From contig NZ_LT594324.1 in the NCBI RefSeq assembly GCF_900089605.1, positions 3,162,001 to 3,226,000 on the forward strand: DNA of 64,000 bases, written 5' to 3'. Position numbers and translations under genes: made by a program. The DNA is from Micromonospora narathiwatensis (GTDB lineage Bacteria; Actinomycetota; Actinomycetes; Mycobacteriales; Micromonosporaceae). Positions 6,984 through 16,415 of this stretch are shown piece by piece (position 1 is the first letter of the stretch; the number at the start of each line of letters is the position of its first letter). The notes beneath the pieces were generated by a model. It worked only from the letters and a program-made list of their open reading frames with translations, made no database searches and was not told the origin of the DNA.

Positions 6984-9365
6984 TCAGCCGATCTGGCGGA
7001 GGATCGACGGATCGGTGATGCGGTGGTCGTCGGCCAGCAGGAATGCCTTGGAGAGCACGACCGCTAGCATCTCGTCGCCCTCGAACGGGACGAAGCGCAC
7101 GCCGGTGACCTTCTTCGTGCCGCGCGCGGGGACGATGCAGAGGTACTGGTCGTTGGGAGACATCAGGATGTTGCCGCTGCCGACGTGGATGCGGTAGGTG
7201 CGCTTGCGCCCCTCGACCACCAGGTAGTGGCCGGCGAGGCGGGCCCGATCGCGGATCTTCAGCTTGGGCAGCAGGTGCTCGATGACCTGACGGCGCACCT
7301 GCCCGCCCGGCGTGAGGTCGCCGAACGCGACACCCTGCCAGTAGGCGAAGCGGCGGTCGGTGCCGCGGTCGGCCCAGGTGGGGTCGGTGGCGATCGAGGC
7401 GACGCCGATGAAGAGGTCGACATCGCGCATGGCCTCGGAGAAGACGACCGGCGGCACCTCGGCCAGCGACACGGTCTCCCACTGCCGCCCGCAGGACCGC
7501 TGAAACCGCACCTGGTCGGTGGTGCAGAACATCACCTCGTGGCCGCCGCCCTCGTCGCCCGCCTGCTGGTGGTAGAAGGCCGCGCGAAGGCCCTGGGCCG
7601 GGAAGTCCCGCTTGGCCTCGCCGTCGTATCCGCCATCCCAGCCGCCGAGGTAGTTGGTGGCCCAGCGGCGCTCCTTCATCAGCGCGTACGTCTGCTGGTA
7701 GCGCAGCACGTGCGCGGCAAACCGGTTGGAGTAGACGCCGGTCTCCTCCTCGGCTGGGGTCAGCAGGTAGACCTCGCGGAAGGCCTGCTTGAATGGCTGG
7801 GCCACCTCGTGCGCAAGGATGTACGCCCGCCAGAGGCGGACCTCCTCGGGGTCGGCGGCGACCGGGTGCCACACCCGCACCCGCGCCTGCGGCCCCGGCA
7901 CGATCGTCTCGCCGGTGACGAGCGTGAACCGGCCGTCCGCGGCTGGGAGGGCGGTCACGGCCCGATCGAGGTCGATGACCGTCCACAGCAAACGCAGGGC
8001 GAGGCTGCCGGTCACCGGGTGATCGGCATAGCGTTGCCGCCAGGTCTCCAGCGGCCACTCGCGCTCCTCCACGAGGAGGTCCTCGAGCCGGTCACGCTCG
8101 GCGGTGACCAGCTTTCGCAGCTCAGCGGCGTCGTGCTTGAGCGCCTTTACCAGCTCGGGATCAGCGTGCTCCGGCGGCCTGGCCGTGCGGGTGCCGCCGT
8201 ATTCCCAGGCGGCGCTCACCTTGGCGAGGTCGTCGAGCGCGAGGATTCCGGTCACCGCGCCGCCGGCCATCCGCCGCTCCCGCCGCTCATCGAGGCCGGC
8301 GTCGGAGATGGTCTGCTCGGTCAGCTCCGAGCGGCTGATGCCGGCGCGGTCGGCGGCCTCGTCGAGCGCCTTCGCGATCTGGGCGAGATCTCCGCGATCG
8401 CGGGTGGCCCGCTGCAGCCGCATTAGCACGCCGACCGCCTGGGTGCCGCTCCGCCCGAGCACCGCATAACAGGTGTTGAGCACCCGGGGCTCCGGACGCG
8501 ACTCGGCCAGGGCCAACACCAGCGACGGCAGCCACTGCTCGCCGGTGACCTGCGCCGACCACAGCAGACCCCGGACCAGATCCGCGCTGCTGGGGCCGAC
8601 CCGCGCCCGGTAGGTCACCCCCCAATAGTCGAGCTCGGCCGGCTCGCAGGTGTGCGCCAACTCCAGCAGCTCCCGCACCAGCGCGACCACACCGCGCCGT
8701 CCGGCCAGCAGGTCGCCGGCCCGCTTGAGCCAGGACCGGCTCGGGCGCGGGCCGGGCGGGATCCTCCCCGCATGGTCGAGAAGATCGGACACCGCATCCG
8801 TATCGACGGTGACCGCCAGCAGCCGCTCGACCGCCACCTGGCTCCAGCCGTCTTCGACATGGATCACACCGACCCGGACCCGGCCCGGCGCCGCGGGAAC
8901 GGCGGACTCGATCAACGCCCGCAACCGCAACGCCACACGGCCCCGCTGGCTCGGGTCGTAGCTGTCGGCCTCGACCTGCCGCAGCGCCTCCCGGAAGTGC
9001 GCGACAAGACCGGCCCGATCCGCCGGATCGAGCGACTCGGCGGCACCGGCGGCGGCCTTGAGCACGGTGATGACCGTCTGGTGCGTCGCACCGCGGGCGA
9101 GCGTAAAGAGCAGGTCGACGTCAGCCGGCGTCCAGGGCAACGAGCGCCGGCCCAGGTCGGCCAGGAGCCGGCCGCCGGTCCACTCCCAGCCCCGGTGTGC
9201 GGCGGCGCTTTCGACCAGCACGACGCAGAGGGAGAGCGCCCGCTCGTCGCTCAGGGTCCGCAGGATGTCGTGGTCAATGGGGGTGGGCGCCGCCGGATTG
9301 TCCATCCGCACGCCCCGGATGAGGACGCCCGCTCGGTCGCGATGCGCGGCCAACAGGGTCCCCAT
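6984..9365 (-). CDS. DUF4132 (MolR-like) domain protein
   Basis: 793 residues. The ATG at 9363-9365 overlaps the stop of the upstream gene, indicating translational coupling; an internal ATG about 20 codons in is an alternative start. The first 400 residues are helical with HEAT-like spacing. From about residue 430, WPLETWRQRYADHPVTGSLA begins the DUF4132 core, continuing through RVRVWHPVAADPEEV, QPFKQAFREVYLLTPAEEET and NRFAAHVLRYQQ. The tail holds DRTRAL-type basic segments and SGNILMSPNDQYLCIVP. The E. coli relative is MolR, whose biochemical role is unclear; such proteins occur in large multi-gene conflict or metabolic modules. No enzymatic motif was identified. It forms a two-gene operon with the small gene upstream. 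Confidence 0.75.
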   Translation of the reverse strand: MGTLLAAHRDRAGVLIRGVRMDNPAAPTPIDHDILRTLSDERALSLCVVLVESAAAHRGWEWTGGRLLADLGRRSLPWTPADVDLLFTLARGATHQTVITVLKAAAGAAESLDPADRAGLVAHFREALRQVEADSYDPSQRGRVALRLRALIESAVPAAPGRVRVGVIHVEDGWSQVAVERLLAVTVDTDAVSDLLDHAGRIPPGPRPSRSWLKRAGDLLAGRRGVVALVRELLELAHTCEPAELDYWGVTYRARVGPSSADLVRGLLWSAQVTGEQWLPSLVLALAESRPEPRVLNTCYAVLGRSGTQAVGVLMRLQRATRDRGDLAQIAKALDEAADRAGISRSELTEQTISDAGLDERRERRMAGGAVTGILALDDLAKVSAAWEYGGTRTARPPEHADPELVKALKHDAAELRKLVTAERDRLEDLLVEEREWPLETWRQRYADHPVTGSLALRLLWTVIDLDRAVTALPAADGRFTLVTGETIVPGPQARVRVWHPVAADPEEVRLWRAYILAHEVAQPFKQAFREVYLLTPAEEETGVYSNRFAAHVLRYQQTYALMKERRWATNYLGGWDGGYDGEAKRDFPAQGLRAAFYHQQAGDEGGGHEVMFCTTDQVRFQRSCGRQWETVSLAEVPPVVFSEAMRDVDLFIGVASIATDPTWADRGTDRRFAYWQGVAFGDLTPGGQVRRQVIEHLLPKLKIRDRARLAGHYLVVEGRKRTYRIHVGSGNILMSPNDQYLCIVPARGTKKVTGVRFVPFEGDEMLAVVLSKAFLLADDHRITDPSILRQIG

Positions 9366-9751
9366 CAGCCACCCACAAGTGGCATGAGCCGGACGAACGC
9401 CACATCAGCGGCCTCGTTGAGAGTCAGCTCCTCATCCAACTCCTCGACCTGCTGGTCGGCGACGAGCACGAAGAAACCGTTACGCTCGAACGCGGTCACG
9501 GCCGCGTCAGCCTGCCGCTCCCAGTCGATCCGCATCGGGGTGCGCATCCGGTAGCCGTTGAGATCCTCCTCGGCCTCGGTCGGGCGGACCAGGCCCTGAA
9601 ATCGCTCGGTGGGCGCGGCGTTGTGGCGAGCGACCTCCTCACGCACCCGAAGCCGGATCAGCTCCCGCAGCGTGACAGTGCCCGGAACGTCGAGCACGAT
9701 CGAACCCACCGCGCGACCGGCAGCGGTCTCATCGCGGACCGTCATCAGCAT
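9365..9751 (-). CDS. Small protein paired with the DUF4132 gene
   Basis: 128 residues from ATG 9751. TACGCT, 7 nt before this ATG, would suit a leaderless start; a TTG at 9808 would extend it by 19 residues. It is acidic and mixed alpha/beta, with VTLRELIRLRVREEVARHN, a middle part RTPMRIDWERQADAAVTAFE and a C-terminal strand-rich part FFVLVADQQVEELDEEL. Its stop codon overlaps the start of the DUF4132 gene, so the two are probably made together. I do not recognise a family. Confidence 0.6.
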   Translation of the reverse strand: MLMTVRDETAAGRAVGSIVLDVPGTVTLRELIRLRVREEVARHNAAPTERFQGLVRPTEAEEDLNGYRMRTPMRIDWERQADAAVTAFERNGFFVLVADQQVEELDEELTLNEAADVAFVRLMPLVGG

Positions 9752-10276
9752 GGACGGGAGCGTACCGGGACCAACCGACAGCAAGGTCCCACCCGACCAC
9801 TGCGGCAACGACAGGCGGGCGACCTCCGCCTCCCGCTACAGGTGACGGCCAGCCACGACAGAAGCGGCCTACACCGGATCGGTCACAACAAATAGCGGCC
9901 CACCATCGATGACATGTGTGCGGGCCACGATCGCCGGGTGCTAGCGGACGCTGAAAAATGGCCTGACCCTTGACACCGGGCACGGGGCGGGCCGCGGACC
10001 CCGGGGGGCGCGCAGTTGCCATCCTCGACGCTGACGAGCACATGCACCGGAGGCTCCATGGCCGCCGTCCGCTCCTCCTGCACGTTCGCCCGAAGCTGAG
10101 TTCAGGCCCGAACGCACGCCATGCGGCAAATCAATGCGCGGCTCTCACGTGCTCGTATGGGAGATCACCAGAGCCTTCGGTGAAGCTTCGGCCTGGTTAG
10201 CGGGGAGCCCGCACAGGTATCGTCTGCTGCAGGCTGGGCTTGACCCGTTTCGACGGACAGGGTCGATGTGGTGGTC
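9752..10276. other. Intergenic region before IS debris
   Basis: No supported gene. A minus-strand open frame around 9883-10083 with a MEPPVHVLVSVEDGN start has no convincing ribosome-binding site or family. The stretch ends at the truncated IS3-type transposase. Confidence 0.35.
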
Positions 10277-10590
10277 TCAAGCTACCTTGCTGGCTGGTAG
10301 CGGGTTGATGCTGGCGGTGGCTTCGTAGGCGGCGGGGCTGAGGTAGCCGAGGCTGGAGTGCCGGCGGCGGGTGTTGTACCAGCCTTCTACGTATTCGAAT
10401 ATCGCCTGTCGGGCGGCGTTGCGGGTGGACCAGGCCTGGCGGTGCAGCAGTTCGGTTTTGAGGGTGGCGAAGAACGACTCGGCGACGGCGTTGTCCCAGC
10501 ACTGCCCGCGCCGGCCCAGTGATAGCCGAACTCCGTGCCGCTTGGCGAGGCGGGCGTGCTGGGTGCTGGTGTATTGGGCGGATTCCAGTG
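10277..10590 (-). mobile_element. IS3-family transposase (OrfB) C-terminal fragment
   Basis: The last ~100 residues of an IS3-type rve integrase-core transposase remain: AQYTSTQHARLAKRHGV, GQCWDNAVAESFFATLK (with the catalytic Glu), WYNTRRRHSSLGYLSP. The segment with the two catalytic Asp residues and the whole N-terminus are missing. Homology stops near 10590, just before the IS30-type start, so one element has probably replaced or invaded the other. Not functional. Confidence 0.85.
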
Positions 10591-10623
10591 GTCGTCGCAA
10601 CACCTCGATCAAGGGGTGTGGAC

Positions 10624-11120
10624 ATGGGTAGGCCATCGGGCTGGGTGACGGCGGTGACGGGCAGGCCGGCGATGCGGTCGCCGGGGCGCCCGGGTGTGAA
10701 CGAGCACCGGGAGGTGCGGCGGAAGTTCTGGCGGCGGATCGCTGAAGGTCTGTCGAGCGAGGAAGCTGCGGCGGCGTGTGGTGTGTCGCAGCCGGTGGGC
10801 GGGCGCTGGTTTCGTCAGGGTGGCGGTATGTCGCCTTTGTCGCTGGTCCCGGTGTCGGGCCGGTTTCTGTCGTTCGCCGAGCGCGAAGAGATCGCACTGC
10901 TCAAAGCGCAAGGTAAGGGCGTCCGGGAGATCGCTCGGGCGGTAGGGCGTGACGGCTCGACGATTTCGCGGGAGTTGCGCCGCAACGCCGCGACTCGTGG
11001 CGGCCGCCTGGACTACCGTGCCTTGGCCGCGCAGTGGCACGCCGAGCGCCGTGGCCGTCGCCCGAAAGTTGCCAAGCTGGCCGCGAATCTCAGGAAGCTG
11101 GTCAGAGCGTCGTACTTCCC
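10624..11120 (+). mobile_element. IS30-family transposase N-terminal fragment
   Basis: From ATG 10624 the frame gives about 165 residues: an N-terminal helix-turn-helix (EEAAAACGVSQPVGGRWF), a linker, then the second IS30 DNA-binding region FLSFAEREEIALLKAQGKG and VGRDGSTISRELRRNA. The DDE catalytic domain is absent. Homology ends near 11120, after which the frame runs into unrelated sequence. It is a dead remnant beside the IS3 fragment; the pair marks an insertion hotspot. Confidence 0.8.
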
Positions 11121-11689
11121 ACGGCGAGGCCATCCCGGCTCGTCAACGTAGTTCATACGCAGGGTTCACGATGGCATCGGCCCTGATCGTAGCCGTCGTA
11201 ACCTGAACAGCGTCGCCGCTCACATCGGCTACTTCGCGACCGTCAACAGAGGCGTGTTGGTAAGGAGTTCCGGCACCAGGTTGGCCCCGGTGGCAGCCCG
11301 GGGCCAATCCAGTCCAGGTAGGGTGGCTGTCAGCCGAGCGGGATGGCACCGTGTAGGTGCAGCGGGTGTTGGGCATCGGTTTGTGTCGATCCCGACACAC
11401 ACCCGAAGCCAACACTCCAGGTCAAGCTCGATTTCCAGGTGTTGATCCTCGGAGCGACTCGAACCCCAACGCGTGCCCATCAGTGCGCGTTCTCTCATCG
11501 GTATGTCCGTAGGATCCACGCCGAGGGTGACCGACGCAGCGTGACTATCGAGGCCCCAGCGCGCATGGTCTGAGGCAGATCCGTGCACGTGAGCTCGCTG
11601 GAGCCGGGTCGTTCGGCGAGCTGCGCGCAGTGTGGAACTGGGTAGCGCTACTCATGCGCCGGTTAGCCTTCGGTGGTCACAGTGGCAGC
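11121..11689. other. Region without a supported gene
   Basis: About 570 bp between the IS30 fragment and a small membrane protein. Open frames on both strands lack ribosome-binding sites and family signatures. A T-arm-like stretch near 11455-11475 does not form a tRNA. Confidence 0.35.
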
Positions 11690-12058
11690 ATGTCCGCACC
11701 AGAGGTTCCGGCGTCCGGCACGTCCCGCAGCACCCGCGACAAAGTCGCCGCGATCGTCACCGTTCCGGCGTGGTACGCGATGCTCTATCTTGCCTTCGTC
11801 GGCTGGGTCGCGTGGCAGGCCAGAACTGGTGTCGACGGATGGGAAGACCTGATCGTGTTCGCCGCCATAGCCTACGGGGCGCTCGCGTTCGTCCTGGGTA
11901 GCACGATCGGGATCGTGATCATGCCGATCAGGGTCCGCAGCGCCAAATGGAGGGCCAGCCCGGTCATCTCCGGAACCGTCGCGGCGGCTATCGGACTGGT
12001 CGGGTGCGCTTTGATCCCCCTGATCATACGGCTGCTGGACCTCCTGCAAAGCGCGTAG
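11690..12058 (+). CDS. Small three-helix membrane protein
   Basis: 122 residues from ATG 11690; ATG 11654 is in frame but adds residues without a better signal. A hydrophilic head (SAPEVPASGTSRSTRDK) is followed by three predicted membrane helices: VAAIVTVPAWYAMLYLAFVG, then LIVFAAIAYGALAFVLGSTI running into GIVIM, and SGTVAAAIGLVGCALIPLII. A short basic loop (PIRVRSAKWRAS) lies before the last one. No family is recognised. There is no obvious operon partner. Confidence 0.55.
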   Translation: MSAPEVPASGTSRSTRDKVAAIVTVPAWYAMLYLAFVGWVAWQARTGVDGWEDLIVFAAIAYGALAFVLGSTIGIVIMPIRVRSAKWRASPVISGTVAAAIGLVGCALIPLIIRLLDLLQSA

Positions 12059-12206
12059 CCCAGCGCACCAGTTGGCTCAGGCGATGCCTGCGCCTGCGGT
12101 GCCGAACCGGCTGCAGGCCGTCCTCGACGAACGGGACTGCATGCCGGCCGATCTACCTCCATCTCGTTAGGCAGCCACGACCGCGTGTTGTCCGCGGCGG
12201 ATCCGG

Positions 12207-12609
12207 ATGGCGGATCGTGACGGTGCAAGGCATCATCACCGCGTGGATGCCCGCCGAACGATCGTTCTGGTCGATGACCTCCGTTCGTTCGTGGATGGCC
12301 GCAGCGCCGAGGTGGCCTGTACGAGCGCTGCCGGAGTCGAGCTCCTCAATCGTTACCGGGACGGGCGCCTGGACGAGCTGTGGCTGGACCACGACTTGGG
12401 CGGCGACGACACGTCTGGCCGTCGTGGAGATCCTGGAGCAGGCCGCCTTCGAGAAGTGCCCCTTCGGCATGGGCGTCATCAATGTCCACTCGTCTAACCC
12501 GGGCGGCGCCGCGAAGATCGCACAGGTCTTACGGCACTGGGGCTACCGCGTCCAGGTCGCGTCGGGCTCCACGGACGTCGGCTATCTCGATGGCTCTGCG
12601 ATGAGCTGA
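12207..12609 (+). pseudogene. Receiver-like (cyclic-phosphate-processing REC type) protein, frameshifted
   Basis: From ATG 12207 (or GTG 12243) the frame reads RRTIVLVDDLRSFVDGR, then TSAAGVELLNRYRDGRLDEL and WLDHDLGGDDT, the hallmark acidic motifs of the small cREC receiver family. After about 12405 the homologous sequence continues in another frame as VVEILEQAAFEKCPFG, GVINVHSSNPGGAAKIAQVL and VASGSTDVGYLDG to the stop at 12609. A single-base indel separates the halves. If the indel is a sequencing error, the intact protein would be about 125 residues. Confidence 0.6.
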
Positions 12610-12714
12610 TCGGTTCGAACGCGCCGTCGGCGGCCGTCACACTCGATCTGCGGCATGTGCGTGCGCTGCGTCCGGGATCGCGATGGTCATCGGATCCAGG
12701 CACGTGCGGACGCC

Positions 12715-13107
12715 TCACTGATCAGGGGTGAGGAGGTCCTCGCCGCTGATCACGAGGCACCCGAACATGTTGCCGAGGACAGCTCGTTGGTGTTCCGTGA
12801 GCGGGTTTGCGAAGACCGCAACGCCGACCTTCGCGGCCCGGCACGCTTGCGCGATTTCGTGCGCTTTGCCAAGGCTAAGCAGTGTTCGCCGCGAAAACGA
12901 CTCGATCATCTTGGCCGCACCGCCGTGCGAGACACCCCGCCGCTGGACGTGCCGGCTCACTACCCGCCCACCATGTGCCTTCACCGAAGCCGCCAGCCGA
13001 TCGAGCTTTGCGCCAAACTCCTTATCCTTCGCCGAGAACAGGCCTACGAGCACCACGTCGGCGCTCGCTAGTAGGGAGGTCGGTGGCTCCGTCGGATCTC
13101 GCCGCAC
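12715..13107 (-). CDS. Stand-alone HflX N-terminal-domain-like protein
   Basis: 130 residues from GTG 13107. The sequence follows the N-terminal domain of the ribosome-associated GTPase HflX: VVLVGLFSAKDKEFGAKLDR, a HGGRVVSRHVQRRGVSHGG strand-turn, LSLGKAHEIAQACRAAKVGV, then VFANPLTEHQRAVLGNMFGC and LVISGEDLL. The protein ends where HflX would continue into its linker and G domain, so it has no GTPase part. In HflX this domain contacts the ribosome; a decoy or regulatory role is conceivable but speculative. No partner gene is adjacent. Confidence 0.6.
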   Translation of the reverse strand: MRRDPTEPPTSLLASADVVLVGLFSAKDKEFGAKLDRLAASVKAHGGRVVSRHVQRRGVSHGGAAKMIESFSRRTLLSLGKAHEIAQACRAAKVGVAVFANPLTEHQRAVLGNMFGCLVISGEDLLTPDQ

Positions 13108-13290
13108 GGGGCCATGGTGCCAGATGTCTTACGGGCACCCGCTCATCGGCGCGTCCGGACGTGAGTCAGCCCGGATGACGATCACCGTGCGTAACGAGCG
13201 CTTCGCGGCAGATGAGCGCGCCTGGATCTCGCTGTCGGAGCATTGCTCGGAGCGGAGTGTGCACTCGCAGGTGGCCGTGACGGCACTGGG

Positions 13291-13323
13291 TTGCTATACC
13301 TTCGCAGCCGATATATTACTCGC
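13291..13323 (+). promoter_or_regulatory. Leaderless promoter of the PadR gene
   Basis: TTGCTA at 13291-13296 and TATATT at 13312-13317 form a promoter with a short (15-bp) spacer. The -10 box ends 6 nt before ATG 13324, the spacing of leaderless actinobacterial mRNAs. The AT-rich GATATAT stretch could also be an autoregulatory PadR operator. Confidence 0.5.
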
Positions 13324-13674
13324 ATGGAAACCCCGCTACGCGAACCCACATTCCTGATCCTCACTGCCCTGGTCGGCGAGCCGATGCACGGGTACGGCTT
13401 GATCGCTGAGGTGGCCCGGCTTTCCGACAACCGCATCTCGCTGCGGCCTGGCACGCTCTACGGCGCGCTCGACCGGCTGGTCGACGCGGACCTGGTCGCC
13501 GTCGATCACGAGGAATTCGTCGACGGCCGGCTGCGCCGTTACTACCGGCTCACCGAGCCGGGCGGCGCGTTGCTGGCCGCCGAGGCCGAACGCATGCGCC
13601 GCAACGTCGAAGCGGCGACCACCCGGCTGCGCGCCACCACGACCTCGCCTCGCCTGAGTGGAGGACTCGCATGA
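13324..13674 (+). CDS. PadR-family transcriptional regulator
   Basis: 116 residues. The winged-helix PadR signature is clear: LREPTFLILTALVGEPMHGYG at the start, then ISLRPGTLYGALDRLVDADLV in the recognition helix, and the wing VDGRLRRYYRLTEPGGALLA. The length is typical of the short PadR-s2 type, which dimerises through the C-terminal helix. Such repressors commonly control an adjacent membrane protein or transporter gene and their own promoter. Here the stop codon overlaps the ATG of a multi-span membrane protein by 4 nt (ATGA), so the two form one operon, with PadR probably regulating the pair. Confidence 0.9.
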   Translation: METPLREPTFLILTALVGEPMHGYGLIAEVARLSDNRISLRPGTLYGALDRLVDADLVAVDHEEFVDGRLRRYYRLTEPGGALLAAEAERMRRNVEAATTRLRATTTSPRLSGGLA

Positions 13675-14738
13675 GCCCGGTGAAGAGCCGACACGACAGC
13701 CCTGGCGAACATGACGAAGGGGGCACTGCCGTGACCGGGCTGGAACGCCGCTATGCGCGCTGGACGGCGCTGTTCTATCCGGCCAACTATCGGCGAGGGC
13801 GCGGTTCGGAGCTGATGGATACCTACCTGTCCCTGGCCGCGCCCGGCCGGAAGAGACCCTCGCCGGCCGACATTGCGGACCTCGCGGCCGGTGGCCTGCA
13901 GCAGCACCTACGGATCGCACAGGGACTCGGCCCCGGCTTCCGGCTCGCCGGCCTGCTCGCGCTGATGACGGCGACCGTGTTCGCCACCGGGGCGATGGTC
14001 TTCGAGGTGCTCGCCCCCAGGCAGCCCTGGTTTTCGCACGTCGGGCCGTTCCAGTCGCTCGCCGCCGCGGCATGGGCGGCCTGGTTGCTCGCCGCCGTGG
14101 TGCACGTCGCGGCGAGCGGGCGGTGGTTGCGCTGGACGGTCGGCCTGGCCGTACTGGTGACGGCCGGCATCGTGCCGGCCACGGCGCTAACCGGATTGCC
14201 CCGCCCGCCGCTGGCGGTGCTGCTGCCCCAGATCGTGCTCGGTGTCGTCGCGCTCAGCGTGGCCGGTCGGCACCCCTGGTGGGTCCGGCTGATGCCGATC
14301 GCCGCCACCGCAGCGACCCTGCCGGTCGCCATCGACACCGCGCCCGACCTGACCTATTACACCGGCTACTTCGATCTCAGCAGATCTGCCTTGCCGGCCG
14401 CTGCGGTGACGCTGCTGATCGGTGCGCTGCTGCTCGCGCTCGGCCTGGCCGCCCGGCGCGATTACCGCGGCGCCTGGGCGATGCTGATCCTGCTCACACC
14501 GATCGGGATGCTCGCGGTGAACCCGCTCGGCGCGGTGTTTGACGACTCCGGCCCCGGCCGGGCCGTGATTCCGGCGTGGTCGGCCATGGTCGTAGCGTCG
14601 GTGCTGGTAGCCGTGACCGGACCGATGCTGGTACTGCTGGCCCTAGTAGCACGGGGTCGGCTGTCGCCGGGCCGCCGTGCACCCGGCGCGGACAGGGGTC
14701 GCTGCCCAACCTGCGGCGAACCCTCGCCATCCGCGTAG
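13671..14738 (+). CDS. Multi-span membrane protein of a PadR operon
   Basis: 355 residues starting at ATG 13671 inside the PadR stop. The first ~90 residues are cytoplasmic and hydrophilic (LERRYARWTALFYPANYRRG, a pattern often seen in PadR-associated membrane proteins). They are followed by about eight hydrophobic segments, including AGLLALMTATVFATGAMVFE, WAAWLLAAVVHVAASG and ALPAAAVTLLIGALLLALGL. The tail is basic and contains CPTCGE. It probably acts in envelope stress or export under PadR control; the substrate is unknown. Confidence 0.75.
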   Translation: MSPVKSRHDSPGEHDEGGTAVTGLERRYARWTALFYPANYRRGRGSELMDTYLSLAAPGRKRPSPADIADLAAGGLQQHLRIAQGLGPGFRLAGLLALMTATVFATGAMVFEVLAPRQPWFSHVGPFQSLAAAAWAAWLLAAVVHVAASGRWLRWTVGLAVLVTAGIVPATALTGLPRPPLAVLLPQIVLGVVALSVAGRHPWWVRLMPIAATAATLPVAIDTAPDLTYYTGYFDLSRSALPAAAVTLLIGALLLALGLAARRDYRGAWAMLILLTPIGMLAVNPLGAVFDDSGPGRAVIPAWSAMVVASVLVAVTGPMLVLLALVARGRLSPGRRAPGADRGRCPTCGEPSPSA

Positions 14739-15102
14739 TCCACCGCACGACCGAAGCTCAGCCCGCAAGCCAGACAAGACCGGCCTCCGGCCACACCCGA
14801 GCGAAGGCCCGGGCACAGCGGTAGAGCTGCGGCGCACGCTCATCACCATGATCAAGTGCACCGTTCTCGGCAGATCCGGACACCACCGGGGCTCGCCGAA
14901 CGTCACTGTGTGTAGTCGATGATTTCGGTGTGCGGGCAGCGGCTCGACCATCAGGCCGCCGCTGGGCTTGCGGATGTCGATGGCCGCTGTGTACTCGGTG
15001 GCGTACGCGGCCCTGCACTGCAACTCGTACGCCGACATCATCCACACTGAGCACTTGTCATCGTGGTCCGCCAGCGGCCTTGCCCACGAAACCTCTGTCT
15101 GG
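14739..15102. other. Region with a possible decayed small ORF
   Basis: On the minus strand, about 15047-14910 reads SAYELQCRAAYATEYTAAID and IRKPSGGLMVEPLPAH. One base later, in the next frame, it would end TEIIDYTQ-stop. This looks protein-like but has a frameshift and no start signal. Nothing else is supported. Confidence 0.25.
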
Positions 15103-15461
15103 CTACTGCCCGAAGGTGTAACGCAGGTTCGCGTTGATCAGCTCGTTGAGGCGCTTGCGCAGATGTCCTAGGAGCGACGGGTCGGGTAAGGGCTCGGTGA
15201 CCAGCAGCGTCCAGCGCAGCTGCGTGCCTTCTCCGCCATCGGACTCCAGGTCGAAACGCACCTGTGCATCCGGCCGCTTGGGCCACAGCGATGACCAGAT
15301 GACCAGGTGCGGGTGCTCGGAGCGCAGGACCTGCGGCGATCGTTCGTCGTCCAGCAGCTGCAGCCGGGGACGCGCCGGTCGCGGTCGGGCTCGGTGAGCG
15401 CCTCGAAGACGATGGCAGGTGGGGGTGGTTGGGTGCGCGTCCGGCTGCCGGCTTCGAGCAT
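15103..15461 (-). pseudogene. SRPBCC (polyketide cyclase/START-like) protein, frameshifted
   Basis: From ATG 15461 the frame reads TRTQPPPPAIVFEALTEPDR and then loses register at about 15378. The homologous continuation is in another frame: ARPRLQLLDDERSPQVL, LVIWSSLWPKRPDAQVRFDL, GTQLRWTLLVTEPLPDP, GHLRKRLNELINANLRYTFG and stop. The two halves together are a complete ~120-residue SRPBCC fold with its long C-terminal helix. Restoring one C in the run near 15378 repairs the frame, so this is a recent mutation or a sequencing error. Ligand unknown. Confidence 0.6.
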
Positions 15462-15554
15462 GCCTCAGACTAAGCCCACGGGGCTGACCCAACCCGTCGC
15501 CTTGCCGCCGGCCAGGCCGGTCCGTCCAGTCGAGAGCAGGAGCTGACATTCTCG

Positions 15555-16407
15555 ATGTCCATGGAGACGGTCGCTCGCCGCACTACAGACGACGCCTTGA
15601 CGCAGCAGGAGTCGGAGCTGGTGCGGGCGATGCTGGCTCATCAGGTGGGGATCGATCCGGATCGGGTGGGACCGGTTCTGGATCTCGCTGCCGTCGGTGT
15701 GGTCAACAACGCGTGGCGCAACAGCCCGGTGGAGGACTGGCACGCCGGGGACGGGCCGCTCGGCGACGGCGACATGCTCCGCATCAATTCACACACCTGT
15801 TGGCGGGTACGGCAGACCATCCGGCGTTGGCGCCGCGAGGTGGGCCTGGCGGCAGATGCCGACGCCGGGCGGCTTGACGACGGCAGCGTGGACGATTGGG
15901 ACGGGCTGGCGGTACGGATCTGGCGCTGGCTGGTCAACCCACAGCGCCTGATGCCAAGTGGCTTCCGGCTCGTCGAGATCGCCGGCGATGACCTCGCGGA
16001 CTTCAGCGACCACGTCGCCGGCGTGGTGGGCGGGCGGGCAGCCGCAACTGAGGAACGGGGTGGCCGACACGCCGCCTGGTCTGTGGCGGCACACGGTGGG
16101 CTGGCGTGCCGCCATTGGTGGGGCACGCCGACCGGCCCAGCCTGGTCGACGACTTCGTCACCGTCCTTGACGAGCCGTCGCATCAGCACTGGGGGCCAAC
16201 GGCCAGCGGCGTCACCGACTGCAGCCAGAACCCGCGCAGGTGGCGGACCGCGGCGCTTTGCGCAGAATGCTTCTGCGCGAGCCGTGGGCTCTCCAGCCGC
16301 TGGCAGCCCAGTGGGTTGTTGCGGCGGGTATCGGCCACCTGCGGCCGGGTATCCCGCCATTGCCCACCAGCGCCGACATCAACACGTCCACGAGCCGCGT
16401 CGCCTGA
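15555..16407 (+). pseudogene. Hypothetical actinobacterial protein with two frameshifts
   Basis: The N-terminal 190 residues are intact: ALTQQESELVRAMLAHQVGI, VVNNAWRNSPVEDWHAGD, ADAGRLDDGSVDDWDGLA, GGLACRHWWGTP. Near 16125 the reading moves to a second frame (ADRPSLVDDFVTVLDEPSHQ), and near 16192, in a run of G, to a third (LQPEPAQVADRGALRRMLL, WVVAAGIGHLRPGIPPLP) ending at 16405-16407. The rebuilt protein would be about 284 residues and has no known function. The end lies 8 bp from the stop of recombinase 1 on the other strand. Confidence 0.5.
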
Positions 16408-16415
16408 GGACTGGG

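Noticed and set aside
11440..11525. tRNA-like stretch on the minus strand (GGGGTTCGAGTC with GGATCC ends)
   Set aside because: The supposed T-stem does not pair and no anticodon arm can be drawn.
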